DNA from: Lachnospiraceae bacterium oral taxon 500 | Lineage (GTDB): Bacteria > Bacillota > Clostridia > Lachnospirales > Vallitaleaceae | Length of the DNA stretch: 64,000 bases | NCBI GenBank assembly: GCA_002999035.1 | Contig: CP027241.1 | Span: 1,429,001 to 1,493,000, forward strand | Direction: 5' to 3' | Shown here: positions 9,219 to 16,683 of the stretch, piece after piece | How positions within the stretch are numbered: the first letter of the stretch is position 1 | Layout of the letters: every line of letters starts with the position of its first letter | The notes under the pieces: model-generated | What the model saw: the letters and a program-made list of their open reading frames with translations, nothing else | The model's database searches: none | Told to the model about the DNA's origin: nothing | Position numbers and translations under genes: made by a program

Positions 9219-9672
9219 GTCATCAATCCTCCTTTCAAATTTTTGGCTTTACAAGCAGTCAGACAGCCTTGGCAAGGCTCACGGGAATCTCACCCCTGCA
9301 TGGTTCTCATGCAGCCGTACTCATTGCCTGCGACGGCTCACACAGGTTCTCTGTGCTTCAACGCTCGGACTGTGACTGTACGGGAGTATCATTATGTCGA
9401 TAAAAAAGTCATGGCAATCATCTTGCTGATGATGACTTATGGAGTTCCGGTATCAATCGCTCACTGTCATTTCTGACAGGTCATGGCGTACCAGTCCATC
9501 AGCTCGTTTCTTATCGCAACGTATCTGACCGCTTTATTCAGTTTTCAAAGAACATAGGGGCTTATTCGCCTGCAAAAACACATATGGGAATATATGCTTT
9601 TGCAGAATAACAAGCCTCTCCAATCGGGAAGCGTGGAAACGTCATCACGCTTCCACGAAAAGAGAGCGTGTG
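9219..9672. other. Hairpin-rich untranslated stretch between orf8 and xis
   Basis: No convincing gene was found in these ~450 bases. They hold a series of perfect short hairpins: CTGCATG/CATGCAG (9296-9314), CTGTCA/TGACAG (9464-9479), CTGCAAAA/TTTTGCAG (9570-9605) and GGAAGCGTG/CACGCTTCC (9627-9654, just past the orf8 stop). The region corresponds to the orf10 interval of Tn916. Confidence 0.6.
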
Positions 9673-9903
9673 TCACTTGATTTCAAATGACAGAATCTTT
9701 GTAATCAGCCTTGTTTCCATTCGTCCACGCAAAACCTCATCAACAACCATGCTTTGGTTTCCGTATTCGTCTTTCATCAGACGCAGGGAGCGTTTTGTCA
9801 TATATCCCCGATAGTGCCGGATAATCTGATTGATTGCTTCTGAATTGCCGTCAGCAGCTTTGACAATGAGAGGAAAGGGAACAAGAGGATAATTCTTCTT
9901 CAT
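9673..9903 (-). CDS. Tn916 Orf8-like helix-turn-helix protein
   Basis: A 76-residue protein matching Tn916 Orf8. With Orf7 it is needed to switch on excision and transfer transcription from the promoter that reads across int and the circular junction. It shows an N-terminal helix pair (LVPFPLIVKAADGNSEAINQI) of the helix-turn-helix type found in conjugative transposons. The start overlaps the orf7 stop by four bases (ATGA), so the two are translationally coupled. Confidence 0.85.
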   Translation of the reverse strand: MKKNYPLVPFPLIVKAADGNSEAINQIIRHYRGYMTKRSLRLMKDEYGNQSMVVDEVLRGRMETRLITKILSFEIK

Positions 9904-10322
9904 TCTTCAAATTCCTCCATAAACTTCTTCATCATGGCAAGTCCGCCGGTTCTGTGCCGGTAAACAGTGGAACGGTTTACTTTCAACATGTCTGCAATCT
10001 CCGAATCGCTCATATTCATAAAATAGAACAGAAGCAGAATCTCACGCTTGTTGCTCGGCAAGTTCCGCAGTGCTTCGCTTAGCAGGTCATTTTCAATGCT
10101 GATGGATATGCCGTTCAGCATAAAAATCTGAAAGTCCGTTACATAGCTGTCTGTTGTGGCAAACTGACTGACAAGATAATCGCCGATTTCCGAAAAGGAC
10201 ACTTCATGTTTTGCCAGTCTGGAAAGCTGTTTGAAATAGTCCTTTCGTTCATCTTCCATAGCCTGCTTGCAGATGTAGTCAAACTGGTTTTCTATCGTTG
10301 TCTGAAAAGATGACGGTTTCAT
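9900..10322 (-). CDS. Tn916 Orf7-like sigma-70 family activator
   Basis: A 140-residue sigma factor-like regulator. The C-terminal third is a clear region-4 helix-turn-helix (LPSNKREILLLFYFMNMSDSEIADMLKVNRSTVYRHRTGGL); region 2 is only weakly recognisable. In Tn916 the orf7-orf8 unit autoactivates the late promoter and leads to excision. The natural antagonist orf9 is not present here. The start at 10322 is preceded by GAAAGGGGGTG. Confidence 0.88.
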   Translation of the reverse strand: MKPSSFQTTIENQFDYICKQAMEDERKDYFKQLSRLAKHEVSFSEIGDYLVSQFATTDSYVTDFQIFMLNGISISIENDLLSEALRNLPSNKREILLLFYFMNMSDSEIADMLKVNRSTVYRHRTGGLAMMKKFMEEFEE

Positions 10323-10442
10323 GTTCTCACCCCCTTTCTCTGGATTGAAAGGAAGTGAGCCTTGCTCCTTTACCTCCTTTCACTCTTAGTCCCGACGTGA
10401 AAGGGGGATTTGTTGCATTACCAGTCAAAAAAATTTCGGATA

Positions 10443-10482
10443 AATAAAAAACACACAAACAGACCGTTCTCTGTTTATGTGT
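10443..10482 (-). terminator. Intrinsic terminator upstream of orf7
   Basis: On the minus strand, arms ACACATAAACAG and CTGTTTGTGTGT (10482-10471 and 10462-10451) are followed by TTTTTTAT. This hairpin lies between the cargo cassette and orf7, as in Tn916. Read-through here would be required for cargo transcription to reach orf7. Confidence 0.75.
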
Positions 10483-10623
10483 CCATGCAGTGTTGCTTAT
10501 ATTATTTGTGGAAGTGAAAAACCACGGAGGATTCTTTTGTATAGATAACTGTGTTTTATGTTTGTAAGCAAATGCCGTATAAAATCGGCTTGTAGTATAT
10601 ATTTTTCATGATAATTCTCCTAA

Positions 10624-10669
10624 TAAAAATAGCCGATAACATAAGATTTTATATCTTACATCATCGGCT
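10624..10669 (-). terminator. Terminator of the cargo operon, overlapping the KTR gene stop
   Basis: On the minus strand AGCCGATGATGTAAGAT pairs with ATCTTATGTTATCGGCT (10669-10653 and 10647-10631), followed by ATTTTTA. It overlaps the last codons of the KTR protein gene. Confidence 0.75.
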
Positions 10670-10849
10670 CTGCGTCTTTGCGTCCGGCTCTTTAATGATT
10701 GTGGTTTTAAACTCTTTTATACTAACTAAAGTTTCTAATTTACACTTAGGACAGTAAAGAGGAAAATTCCTTAATTCGGTATCTTTTCGTAGTTTTATCC
10801 TCGTTTTACTTTTACATATAGGACATAACAACCATTCTGTTAGCAACAT
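10661..10849 (-). CDS. Cysteine-rich KTR-domain protein (Tn916 Orf6-like)
   Basis: A ~62-residue protein with two CxxC pairs (CPIC and CPKC), the KTRI motif that gives the family its name, and the conserved tail IKEPDAKTQSR. It is the small zinc-ribbon protein normally found directly after tet(M) in Tn916 relatives; its function is unknown. The frame is open from GTG 10858, but ATG 10849 (MLLTEW) matches family starts and has GGTGAG eight bases upstream. It is coupled to the end of the hydrolase gene. Confidence 0.8.
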   Translation of the reverse strand: MLLTEWLLCPICKSKTRIKLRKDTELRNFPLYCPKCKLETLVSIKEFKTTIIKEPDAKTQSR

Positions 10850-10854
10850 CGTCA

Positions 10855-11889
10855 TCACTCACCATTACATATAGAATTATCAGATACAATTTCTCTAAAT
10901 TCTGATAATAGTTTAATATACTCTTTTGGCTTGAAAGTATGAATAACATGATTAGCGGAAACTTTTTTATATATTATTTGCGGAGCCAAGGAAATAGCAT
11001 GATGAGCGTCATCATCATCAAATGCTCCTATAAGTCCGTAATTTTCGTAGCGTTTCCAATCGGCTTGAATAAGCAGTACGGGGCATTTGGTTTTTTCAAA
11101 AGCTTCTGCATGGTCAATACCATCATAAAACCTGCCATCTACAAAGGCTCTGGCAAAATCCGGGTCAAACATAGACAATGATTTAATTAGCAAACGTAAG
11201 CTATCTGGGAAGCCAATTTCAACCGGACTATCAGGGTATTTATCCTGAAACTTCTTTATCTTTCGTGATAACCAACTAACAAACCAATTTGGAATTCTTT
11301 TGATTCTCTTATCAGAAGCTGGTACTTCCATATTTTGAAAATAATTTGCTAAATCTCTATCTGGTATATTTCCGATTTGATTAACAAGGTGCTTTAGCCC
11401 GTTATATACGAATTTATCTTGTTCTTTAAATCGTGGCATTTCAGCAGAAAAAATGGGTGCGTCCTCAAGAATAATTCCGGAAATATATTCAGGAATATTA
11501 GCAGCACACCAAAGAGCGATAATGCCACCTGATGAATTTCCGCTAATAATAACTTTTTGTTTTATTACATTTTCTATAAATATTTTTATGTCCTCACCAA
11601 TAATTTTCCATGAATAATGCCCCGGTGTCCAAGAAGACTTTCCATGACCTCTCACATCTATGGCATATACTTGGAAAATTTTTGATAGTGGCAAAAGTAC
11701 TTTCTTATAACTTTCCCACATACCCATTTGAGCAGGAATCAATAATAAACTCGGTCCATTTTTAGGACCAACCACATAGTTCAGCTTAACGCTCCCTGTA
11801 TCATAAGTTTTTTCTGAAAAACCAGCATTTACCAGTTTTCGATTATTTAGTTTTCCAGACAATTTTTCGTATGGATTTTTATAGTTCAT
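10855..11889 (-). CDS. Alpha/beta hydrolase, ICE cargo (possible drug esterase)
   Basis: A 344-residue alpha/beta-hydrolase-fold protein. The nucleophile elbow is GNSSG with Ser ~119. The oxyanion region is LLLIPAQMGMWESY (~48-61), followed by DVRGHGKSSW. The likely acid is the Asp of LLIQADW (~274), and the base a His in NHVIHTF near the C-terminus. A long cap sits between IFSAEMP and DHAEAFEKT. It has no signal peptide, so it is cytosolic. It replaces tet(M) in a Tn916-type element and is co-transcribed with a TetR repressor, the typical layout of an inducible detoxification or resistance gene. The overall pattern recalls serine esterases acting on macrolides (EstT type), but that is inference from remembered family features only. 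Start ATG 11889 has AGGAGG upstream. Confidence 0.75.
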   Translation of the reverse strand: MNYKNPYEKLSGKLNNRKLVNAGFSEKTYDTGSVKLNYVVGPKNGPSLLLIPAQMGMWESYKKVLLPLSKIFQVYAIDVRGHGKSSWTPGHYSWKIIGEDIKIFIENVIKQKVIISGNSSGGIIALWCAANIPEYISGIILEDAPIFSAEMPRFKEQDKFVYNGLKHLVNQIGNIPDRDLANYFQNMEVPASDKRIKRIPNWFVSWLSRKIKKFQDKYPDSPVEIGFPDSLRLLIKSLSMFDPDFARAFVDGRFYDGIDHAEAFEKTKCPVLLIQADWKRYENYGLIGAFDDDDAHHAISLAPQIIYKKVSANHVIHTFKPKEYIKLLSEFREIVSDNSICNGE

Positions 11890-11923
11890 TCAACATTCCT
11901 CCTAACTATAATTCTTGAATGTT

Positions 11924-12562
11924 TTACTCGATAACAATTCCGTAAATCATTAAATCAAGATATTCTTTAACATCTTTTTTAAATTCATGAAAATTATCAA
12001 ATAACTCCATTGGCTTGTCTTGATACAAATGTAGATATTTCATTACAATTGCATCAATATACAAACTTAAACTCTCTATAATTTTTTGAGTATCTATGTC
12101 TTGTCTTAGTTTCAATTTTTTAACAGCACTTAAAATAATCTTACTTGATTTTTCTTTTGATTTTTTATGATATATGCTTAAAATATTTCTAATATCTTTA
12201 CTAACTTCTTTGTGTGTTTCCTTTGAAACCATATTTAAAAATTTTGTTTCATTTGGATATTTTGTGATTAAATTATATTTCATATCCATCATATAAAAAA
12301 TTATTTCATAAAAATTATCATAAGTTCCTTCGTATTCTAAATCTTGTGTCAATAGGTCGACTGTATGTTTAAACAGGTATAAGTAAAAATTCTTTTTATT
12401 GCCAAAATAATAAAATAATAAACCTTTAGAAATACCAGCTTCATGAGTGATTAAATCAGTCCGTGCTTCTACAAAGGAAAACTTTGAGAAAATTTCAATT
12501 CCCTTGGTTATTATTTGCTCCTTTTTTTCATCTGAAATTTTTTCAAAATTCTTAGTAACCAT
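11924..12562 (-). CDS. TetR-family repressor of the cargo cassette
   Basis: A 212-residue TetR-type regulator. The N-terminal helix-turn-helix (KGIEIFSKFSFVEARTDLITHEAGISKGLLFYYFGNKKNFYLYLF) is canonical, and the helical C-terminal half is the ligand/dimer domain. The frame extends to 12586, but that ATG lies inside an operator half; ATG 12562 has GAGGTG upstream and is preferred. The gene is first in an operon with the hydrolase (35-base gap) and is probably autoregulated through the two palindromic sites flanking its promoter. It is markedly more AT-rich than the conjugation genes, as is the hydrolase, pointing to a separate origin of the cassette. Confidence 0.88.
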   Translation of the reverse strand: MVTKNFEKISDEKKEQIITKGIEIFSKFSFVEARTDLITHEAGISKGLLFYYFGNKKNFYLYLFKHTVDLLTQDLEYEGTYDNFYEIIFYMMDMKYNLITKYPNETKFLNMVSKETHKEVSKDIRNILSIYHKKSKEKSSKIILSAVKKLKLRQDIDTQKIIESLSLYIDAIVMKYLHLYQDKPMELFDNFHEFKKDVKEYLDLMIYGIVIE

Positions 12563-12577
12563 TAGACACCTCACTAA

Positions 12578-12637
12578 ATTGACCAATCAGTCAGTACTCT
12601 TGATTAGAGTATATCATATTTTGACTGATTGGTCAAT
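12578..12637 (-). promoter_or_regulatory. tetR-hydrolase promoter with paired operators
   Basis: A perfect 16-bp inverted repeat, ATTGACCAATCAGTCA (12578-12593) and its complement (12622-12637). Each half is itself an imperfect palindrome of the TetR operator kind. The minus-strand promoter TTGACC (12636-12631), 17-base spacer, TATACT (12613-12608) starts inside the upstream site, and the other site lies at the transcription start. Repressor binding would block both -35 access and clearance. Confidence 0.85.
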
Positions 12638-12681
12638 TTCGGATGGTAAAGAGTGAAATGGTAATATTTTCTTTGATTAGA

Positions 12682-13593
12682 TTACTTCACAATCTTCCAA
12701 TTCCCATCATTCTTTTCAAGTGTCAGACTGAACTGTGATACCTGCGTTGCTTTGGTCTGTGGGTCAAGATATTTAACCGATAAAGACACTGTAACCTGAT
12801 TTTCTTTACGATTATAAATCGGATTGACCAGCTCCTGAAAAACATACTCTTTTCCAACCGGTTTTAGGATTCCATCTGTCACATAGTAGGACAGTTCCTT
12901 TTGCGTGGCAGTCGGGTAGAGCTTGAAGAAGGTGGTTAAAAAGTCATTGATTTCATTTGCAGTAACAGAATCCACCGTGCCGTCATTTTCTATTATCTTA
13001 GGCTGATAGGAAGACTTTGACGGTATGCTTGTAATGGTCGGATTCTTAATGATGACCATGTTTCCGGCACTGTCCACATAGACACTGACAGAATAAGCAG
13101 ACTGCACGTTTTTCTTGCTTTCTCCCTCTGTAATAAGCTGTTCTACACTGTAGGTCATATCAAAGGTGTGATTCCCAGTATTTTTGACGCTCCATATCTG
13201 AAAGTTTTGAAGCGAGGAGGACACCGGTATATCCTTTCGTACCGTGTCGTTATTAAGAGCTTGAAGCTCCTCTGTCAGATAGTTTTTCAGTGCTTTGGTT
13301 CGGTTGTCAATCGAGGTGCTGTTTTGCTCCCATGTGTAATAGACTTTCGAAAATTTCTCTACAAAATTTTCTATATTATGCGTATCCATATATTCTTTTT
13401 CGATGACCTTCGTTTCATGAATGGTATGGGTATCTATTGCCGTAAAATGCTTAAATACCGCAAAGCTGAAGCTGACTGCTAAGAGTATCCACAGGGCAAT
13501 CACTATCTTTCTTCGAGGATTTATCTTATGAATACGGGGTTTCTTCTCTTTTGGAAGCTGTTTTTTATTGTTGTTATGATTGATGAATTTCAT
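12682..13593 (-). CDS. Conjugal transfer protein, Orf13/TcpC-like
   Basis: A 303-residue bitopic membrane protein of the Tn916 type IV secretion apparatus. Order: a basic N-terminal tail (~1-30), one membrane helix (KIVIALWILLAVSFSFAVF, ~30-48), then two NTF2-like extracytosolic domains as in TcpC of pCW3, ending in a hydrophilic strand pattern (LTLEKNDGNWKIVK). The family acts as a VirB8-like scaffold. Start ATG 13593 follows AAAGGA. It is 14 bases downstream of orf14. Confidence 0.88.
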   Translation of the reverse strand: MKFINHNNNKKQLPKEKKPRIHKINPRRKIVIALWILLAVSFSFAVFKHFTAIDTHTIHETKVIEKEYMDTHNIENFVEKFSKVYYTWEQNSTSIDNRTKALKNYLTEELQALNNDTVRKDIPVSSSLQNFQIWSVKNTGNHTFDMTYSVEQLITEGESKKNVQSAYSVSVYVDSAGNMVIIKNPTITSIPSKSSYQPKIIENDGTVDSVTANEINDFLTTFFKLYPTATQKELSYYVTDGILKPVGKEYVFQELVNPIYNRKENQVTVSLSVKYLDPQTKATQVSQFSLTLEKNDGNWKIVK

Positions 13594-13607
13594 ATTTTAT
13601 TCCTTTC

Positions 13608-14609
13608 TTATCGTTTGATTCGTCCTGCTCCTGCCAAATGCTGCTGCCAGTAGGAGCTTGTCAAGTCGGTATAACCGATCGGGTCGCCTGCATGGTACAT
13701 ACGGTTATTGCCGACATAGATTCCGACATGGGTAATGTATGTTCCGGAATTGTAAGTAGAATGGAAGAATATCAAATCTCCAGCCTTGGCTTCGGATAGA
13801 GAGATGTGTTGGGTAGCGTCATACTGTGCCTGTGCGGTTCTTGGCAAAGAGATACCGGCTTTCCCATAGCACCACTGCACCAGTCCCGAACAGTCAAAAG
13901 AGGTAGTGGGAGAAGAACCGCCAAATACATATTTCCAGCCCTCATATTTAAGCGCTTCATTCATAATTGCCTGTGCGGTTTCATCATCAAACTGCGATGT
14001 CACAAGATACTGTTTAACCAGAGCTACATAAAACATATTTCCATAGCTGTATCGCCAGCCCCCGTTCATAGAGATGGCAATAGAGTTGGGGTAGTCCACC
14101 TTTACACCGCCGGAATGCTCCTTTGCAAAGCTCTGCGCCAGTTCAAAGCTGTATTTTTTGCCATGACGGGCGACATAATCTAAAAATCCACCGCCATAGT
14201 TATAGGACTGTATGACACAATCGAAATCTACTTCCAGACGCTTACTGCCTGCCAGAAGCTCACTGAAATACTTTACGCCCTGTTTGATAGAGCTTTCCGT
14301 ATCCAATGAGTTCGGAGGAAGCCCCAGCGATTCCGAAGACTGCATGACATCTTTTGCCGTACCGCCGGATTCCACCTGCATGATGGCAAGCAATACATTT
14401 ACATATTCACTCACACCATATTCCTTGGCGTATTTTTCTACCATAGGCTTGTGTGCCAGAACCTCCATGGAAACGGTCGCACCGCCAAATTGACTGTTCC
14501 CAAATCCGCCATCCTGTTCATCAGAAGATAAAATTGTGATAAACAAAAGTAGCGAGAATACAACTACGAAAAAACAGGAAAAGCCGATGAGAAGATGTTT
14601 TAATTTCAT
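13608..14609 (-). CDS. Bifunctional peptidoglycan hydrolase, Orf14-like (lysozyme + NlpC/P60)
   Basis: A 333-residue cell-wall enzyme that opens the wall for the conjugation channel. One N-terminal membrane segment (~5-27) anchors it. A lytic-transglycosylase-like domain follows (~65-195, catalytic Glu in LLAIMQVESGG). The C-terminal NlpC/P60 peptidase (~210-333) has Cys in FDCSGLVQWCYG, His in THVGIYVGNNRMYHAG and the GDLIFFH motif. Both catalytic centres are intact. The start overlaps the orf15 stop by four bases. Confidence 0.93.
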   Translation of the reverse strand: MKLKHLLIGFSCFFVVVFSLLLFITILSSDEQDGGFGNSQFGGATVSMEVLAHKPMVEKYAKEYGVSEYVNVLLAIMQVESGGTAKDVMQSSESLGLPPNSLDTESSIKQGVKYFSELLAGSKRLEVDFDCVIQSYNYGGGFLDYVARHGKKYSFELAQSFAKEHSGGVKVDYPNSIAISMNGGWRYSYGNMFYVALVKQYLVTSQFDDETAQAIMNEALKYEGWKYVFGGSSPTTSFDCSGLVQWCYGKAGISLPRTAQAQYDATQHISLSEAKAGDLIFFHSTYNSGTYITHVGIYVGNNRMYHAGDPIGYTDLTSSYWQQHLAGAGRIKR

Positions 14610-16681
14610 GACGGCTTACCTTGGTCTTTTTTTATTCTGGCGGTTTGTAACGGTCTGCTTTTTGTGTTTACAGTCTGTGTTCTTGAAATAACAGGAGCTT
14701 GTCTTTTCGCTTTAAGCGGTGTTGAATTTTCTTTTAATCGGCTTGCTCTCTGGACAGACCATTCCTGTATATTTGCTGATTGAAATTCTCTTATCGTTTT
14801 TTGTGGTTCTTGTTTCTGAGCCGTTCGTTCCTGCCTAATTATCGGTCTTTCATGGACAGATGAAGCTACGCTGTTCTCTGATTTTGCCATTTCCATCCTC
14901 AAACGGCGTTCCGCAATCGTCTGTCGTCTTGCTTCCTGCTCCTGATTGCGTCTGTCTGCTCTGTGTGTTCTTGCCTGAGTGATACCGCCGGTAAAATCAT
15001 TCATATTTTCTCTGATTTTGTTTTTACCTTGAAAGACGGCATATCTTGCGTTTGTCGGCAGGTCAGTGACCTGTTCCCTGAATTGATTGACAGATGCTGC
15101 TATCGTGTCTTTTGTATCGGCTATCGTTCCGACACCTTGTCCGAGCTTTGCTCCCAGTGAAGCCGAATGCTCACTTTGTGGTCGGCTATGGTCGGCTTGT
15201 GTTTTCGGAGAATGTGTTAAGCCATCTCTTTTCTGATTTCTTTTTCCGGCAATCGCAGAACCTACTCCATAAGCAGTCATGGAACGACCTAATGTTCTTT
15301 GTAGGCGGTGCATTTGTGCGTGCATAAGCATACGGGGTCTTCTCATCATACGGCTTCCGACACCTTGTGAATCATTGCTTTGCAGAGAAAACAGGCTCAT
15401 CAAGTCACCAAGCTTAAAATAAATGCCTGCAAAGGTCACGATCTGCAAGAAAGCAACCATAAAGAACGGATAACCGGCAGACAGACTGTAAAGCATGGTG
15501 GAAATGCTAAAGGCAACAGTAATAATCAATGTAATGCCTGCACGGGTCAGGATGGTATTAAAGAGCTTTGTAATGGCTCTTTTGCTCATGCCCTCAAAGG
15601 TCGGCAGCATGCTGAGCAGGAAGCTGACCGGCAGGAACATGGCATAGATGATAAAGAGTATCTGTGAGAAAATCATAATGCCGGTCAGAAGAAAGACAAA
15701 GATGGAAATACCAATATTAAAGAAGAACAGGAAAAATACCGTTCCTAACCTGCTGATTGTCTTTGTGATGGTCATATTGGCATTATCTTTATCCTCAATT
15801 TCCTCTTTGATGATGTTTTCCCTGTCTTCACCGTTATTGGAATCGGGACTTGTGGACAAAAGATTTTCCACACGGTCGGTGCCAAGACTGTCTATGTCGG
15901 TTGTTCCGTACTGGAGCAGCAGCCAGGGCTGTTTCACCTGTATGGAAAACAGGCTGTCCCGGATTAAATCCACACTGTCTTTTCCTTTGGCTTCGGAATC
16001 CGGCAAGGTGATTTTTGTGCCAAGCGATAAGCTGGCATTGCTGATGTCCGACGAAAAATCATTGATTTTCGCAATGTAATCCGGCGCATAGGCAATGAAG
16101 GAAGCGGACAGGATAAATACCAGTACGAAATTGACAATCGCATGAACCGCCTTTGTCGTTTCTCTTTTGATAAGTCCTGTATAGCTGACATAGATACCGA
16201 GTACCAGAATAAAAATCAAAAGAAAACCGACATAAAAGCCCTCTGATGACAGACCGTATGAAGTAACACCGGCTAAGGTCTGCATGTTTTTTCCGATGGC
16301 ATTCGCCGTGGAAGAAATGAAATCCAAGGAATACGCTTCTTTTACCAAGTAACCTGTGGCGTTTGAGATATACAGACTGATTGTCCAGATGAAATTGGTA
16401 ATCGCATAAAGTCCATACATGACCTGCTTTCCAATGCCATCTGTCCAGTTCCACGGCAGCCAGTCCCAAGAATTATCGACATAAAAATCAAGCTGGTAGT
16501 TTGACAGCGGATATTTGCTGTATTCATTGGCAGTATTGACCGTATCGTCAACCAGTCCTGCGGCGTGTACTACGGTTCCGACCACAGACAGAAATACTAA
16601 GGTGGCAATAAGAATCGCACCTGCTATCAGTATGACTTTCCCAATTCGCTTGACTACTTTTGCTATATTTTGCTGTTTCAT
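14606..16681 (-). CDS. Polytopic conjugation membrane protein, Orf15/TcpH (VirB6-like)
   Basis: A 691-residue protein forming the inner-membrane channel part of the transfer apparatus. A first hydrophobic segment at ~14-38 is followed by further membrane helices at ~150-215 and ~305-425. After these comes a long charged, Gln/Arg-rich cytosolic tail (~450-691, low complexity with RAHRADRRNQEQEARRQT). This layout is typical for Tn916 Orf15 and TcpH. Start at 16681, two bases after the orf16 stop. Confidence 0.87.
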   Translation of the reverse strand: MKQQNIAKVVKRIGKVILIAGAILIATLVFLSVVGTVVHAAGLVDDTVNTANEYSKYPLSNYQLDFYVDNSWDWLPWNWTDGIGKQVMYGLYAITNFIWTISLYISNATGYLVKEAYSLDFISSTANAIGKNMQTLAGVTSYGLSSEGFYVGFLLIFILVLGIYVSYTGLIKRETTKAVHAIVNFVLVFILSASFIAYAPDYIAKINDFSSDISNASLSLGTKITLPDSEAKGKDSVDLIRDSLFSIQVKQPWLLLQYGTTDIDSLGTDRVENLLSTSPDSNNGEDRENIIKEEIEDKDNANMTITKTISRLGTVFFLFFFNIGISIFVFLLTGIMIFSQILFIIYAMFLPVSFLLSMLPTFEGMSKRAITKLFNTILTRAGITLIITVAFSISTMLYSLSAGYPFFMVAFLQIVTFAGIYFKLGDLMSLFSLQSNDSQGVGSRMMRRPRMLMHAQMHRLQRTLGRSMTAYGVGSAIAGKRNQKRDGLTHSPKTQADHSRPQSEHSASLGAKLGQGVGTIADTKDTIAASVNQFREQVTDLPTNARYAVFQGKNKIRENMNDFTGGITQARTHRADRRNQEQEARRQTIAERRLRMEMAKSENSVASSVHERPIIRQERTAQKQEPQKTIREFQSANIQEWSVQRASRLKENSTPLKAKRQAPVISRTQTVNTKSRPLQTARIKKDQGKPS

Positions 16682-16683
16682 GC

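Noticed and set aside
9243-9476. 77-codon open frame on the plus strand between xis and orf8
   Set aside because: It opposes all ICE genes, lacks a ribosome site, and lies in a hairpin-rich stretch whose composition explains the open frame.
10323-12681. tet(M) or another tetracycline determinant
   Set aside because: No ribosomal-protection GTPase motifs in any frame; the interval is filled by tetR, the hydrolase and the KTR gene.
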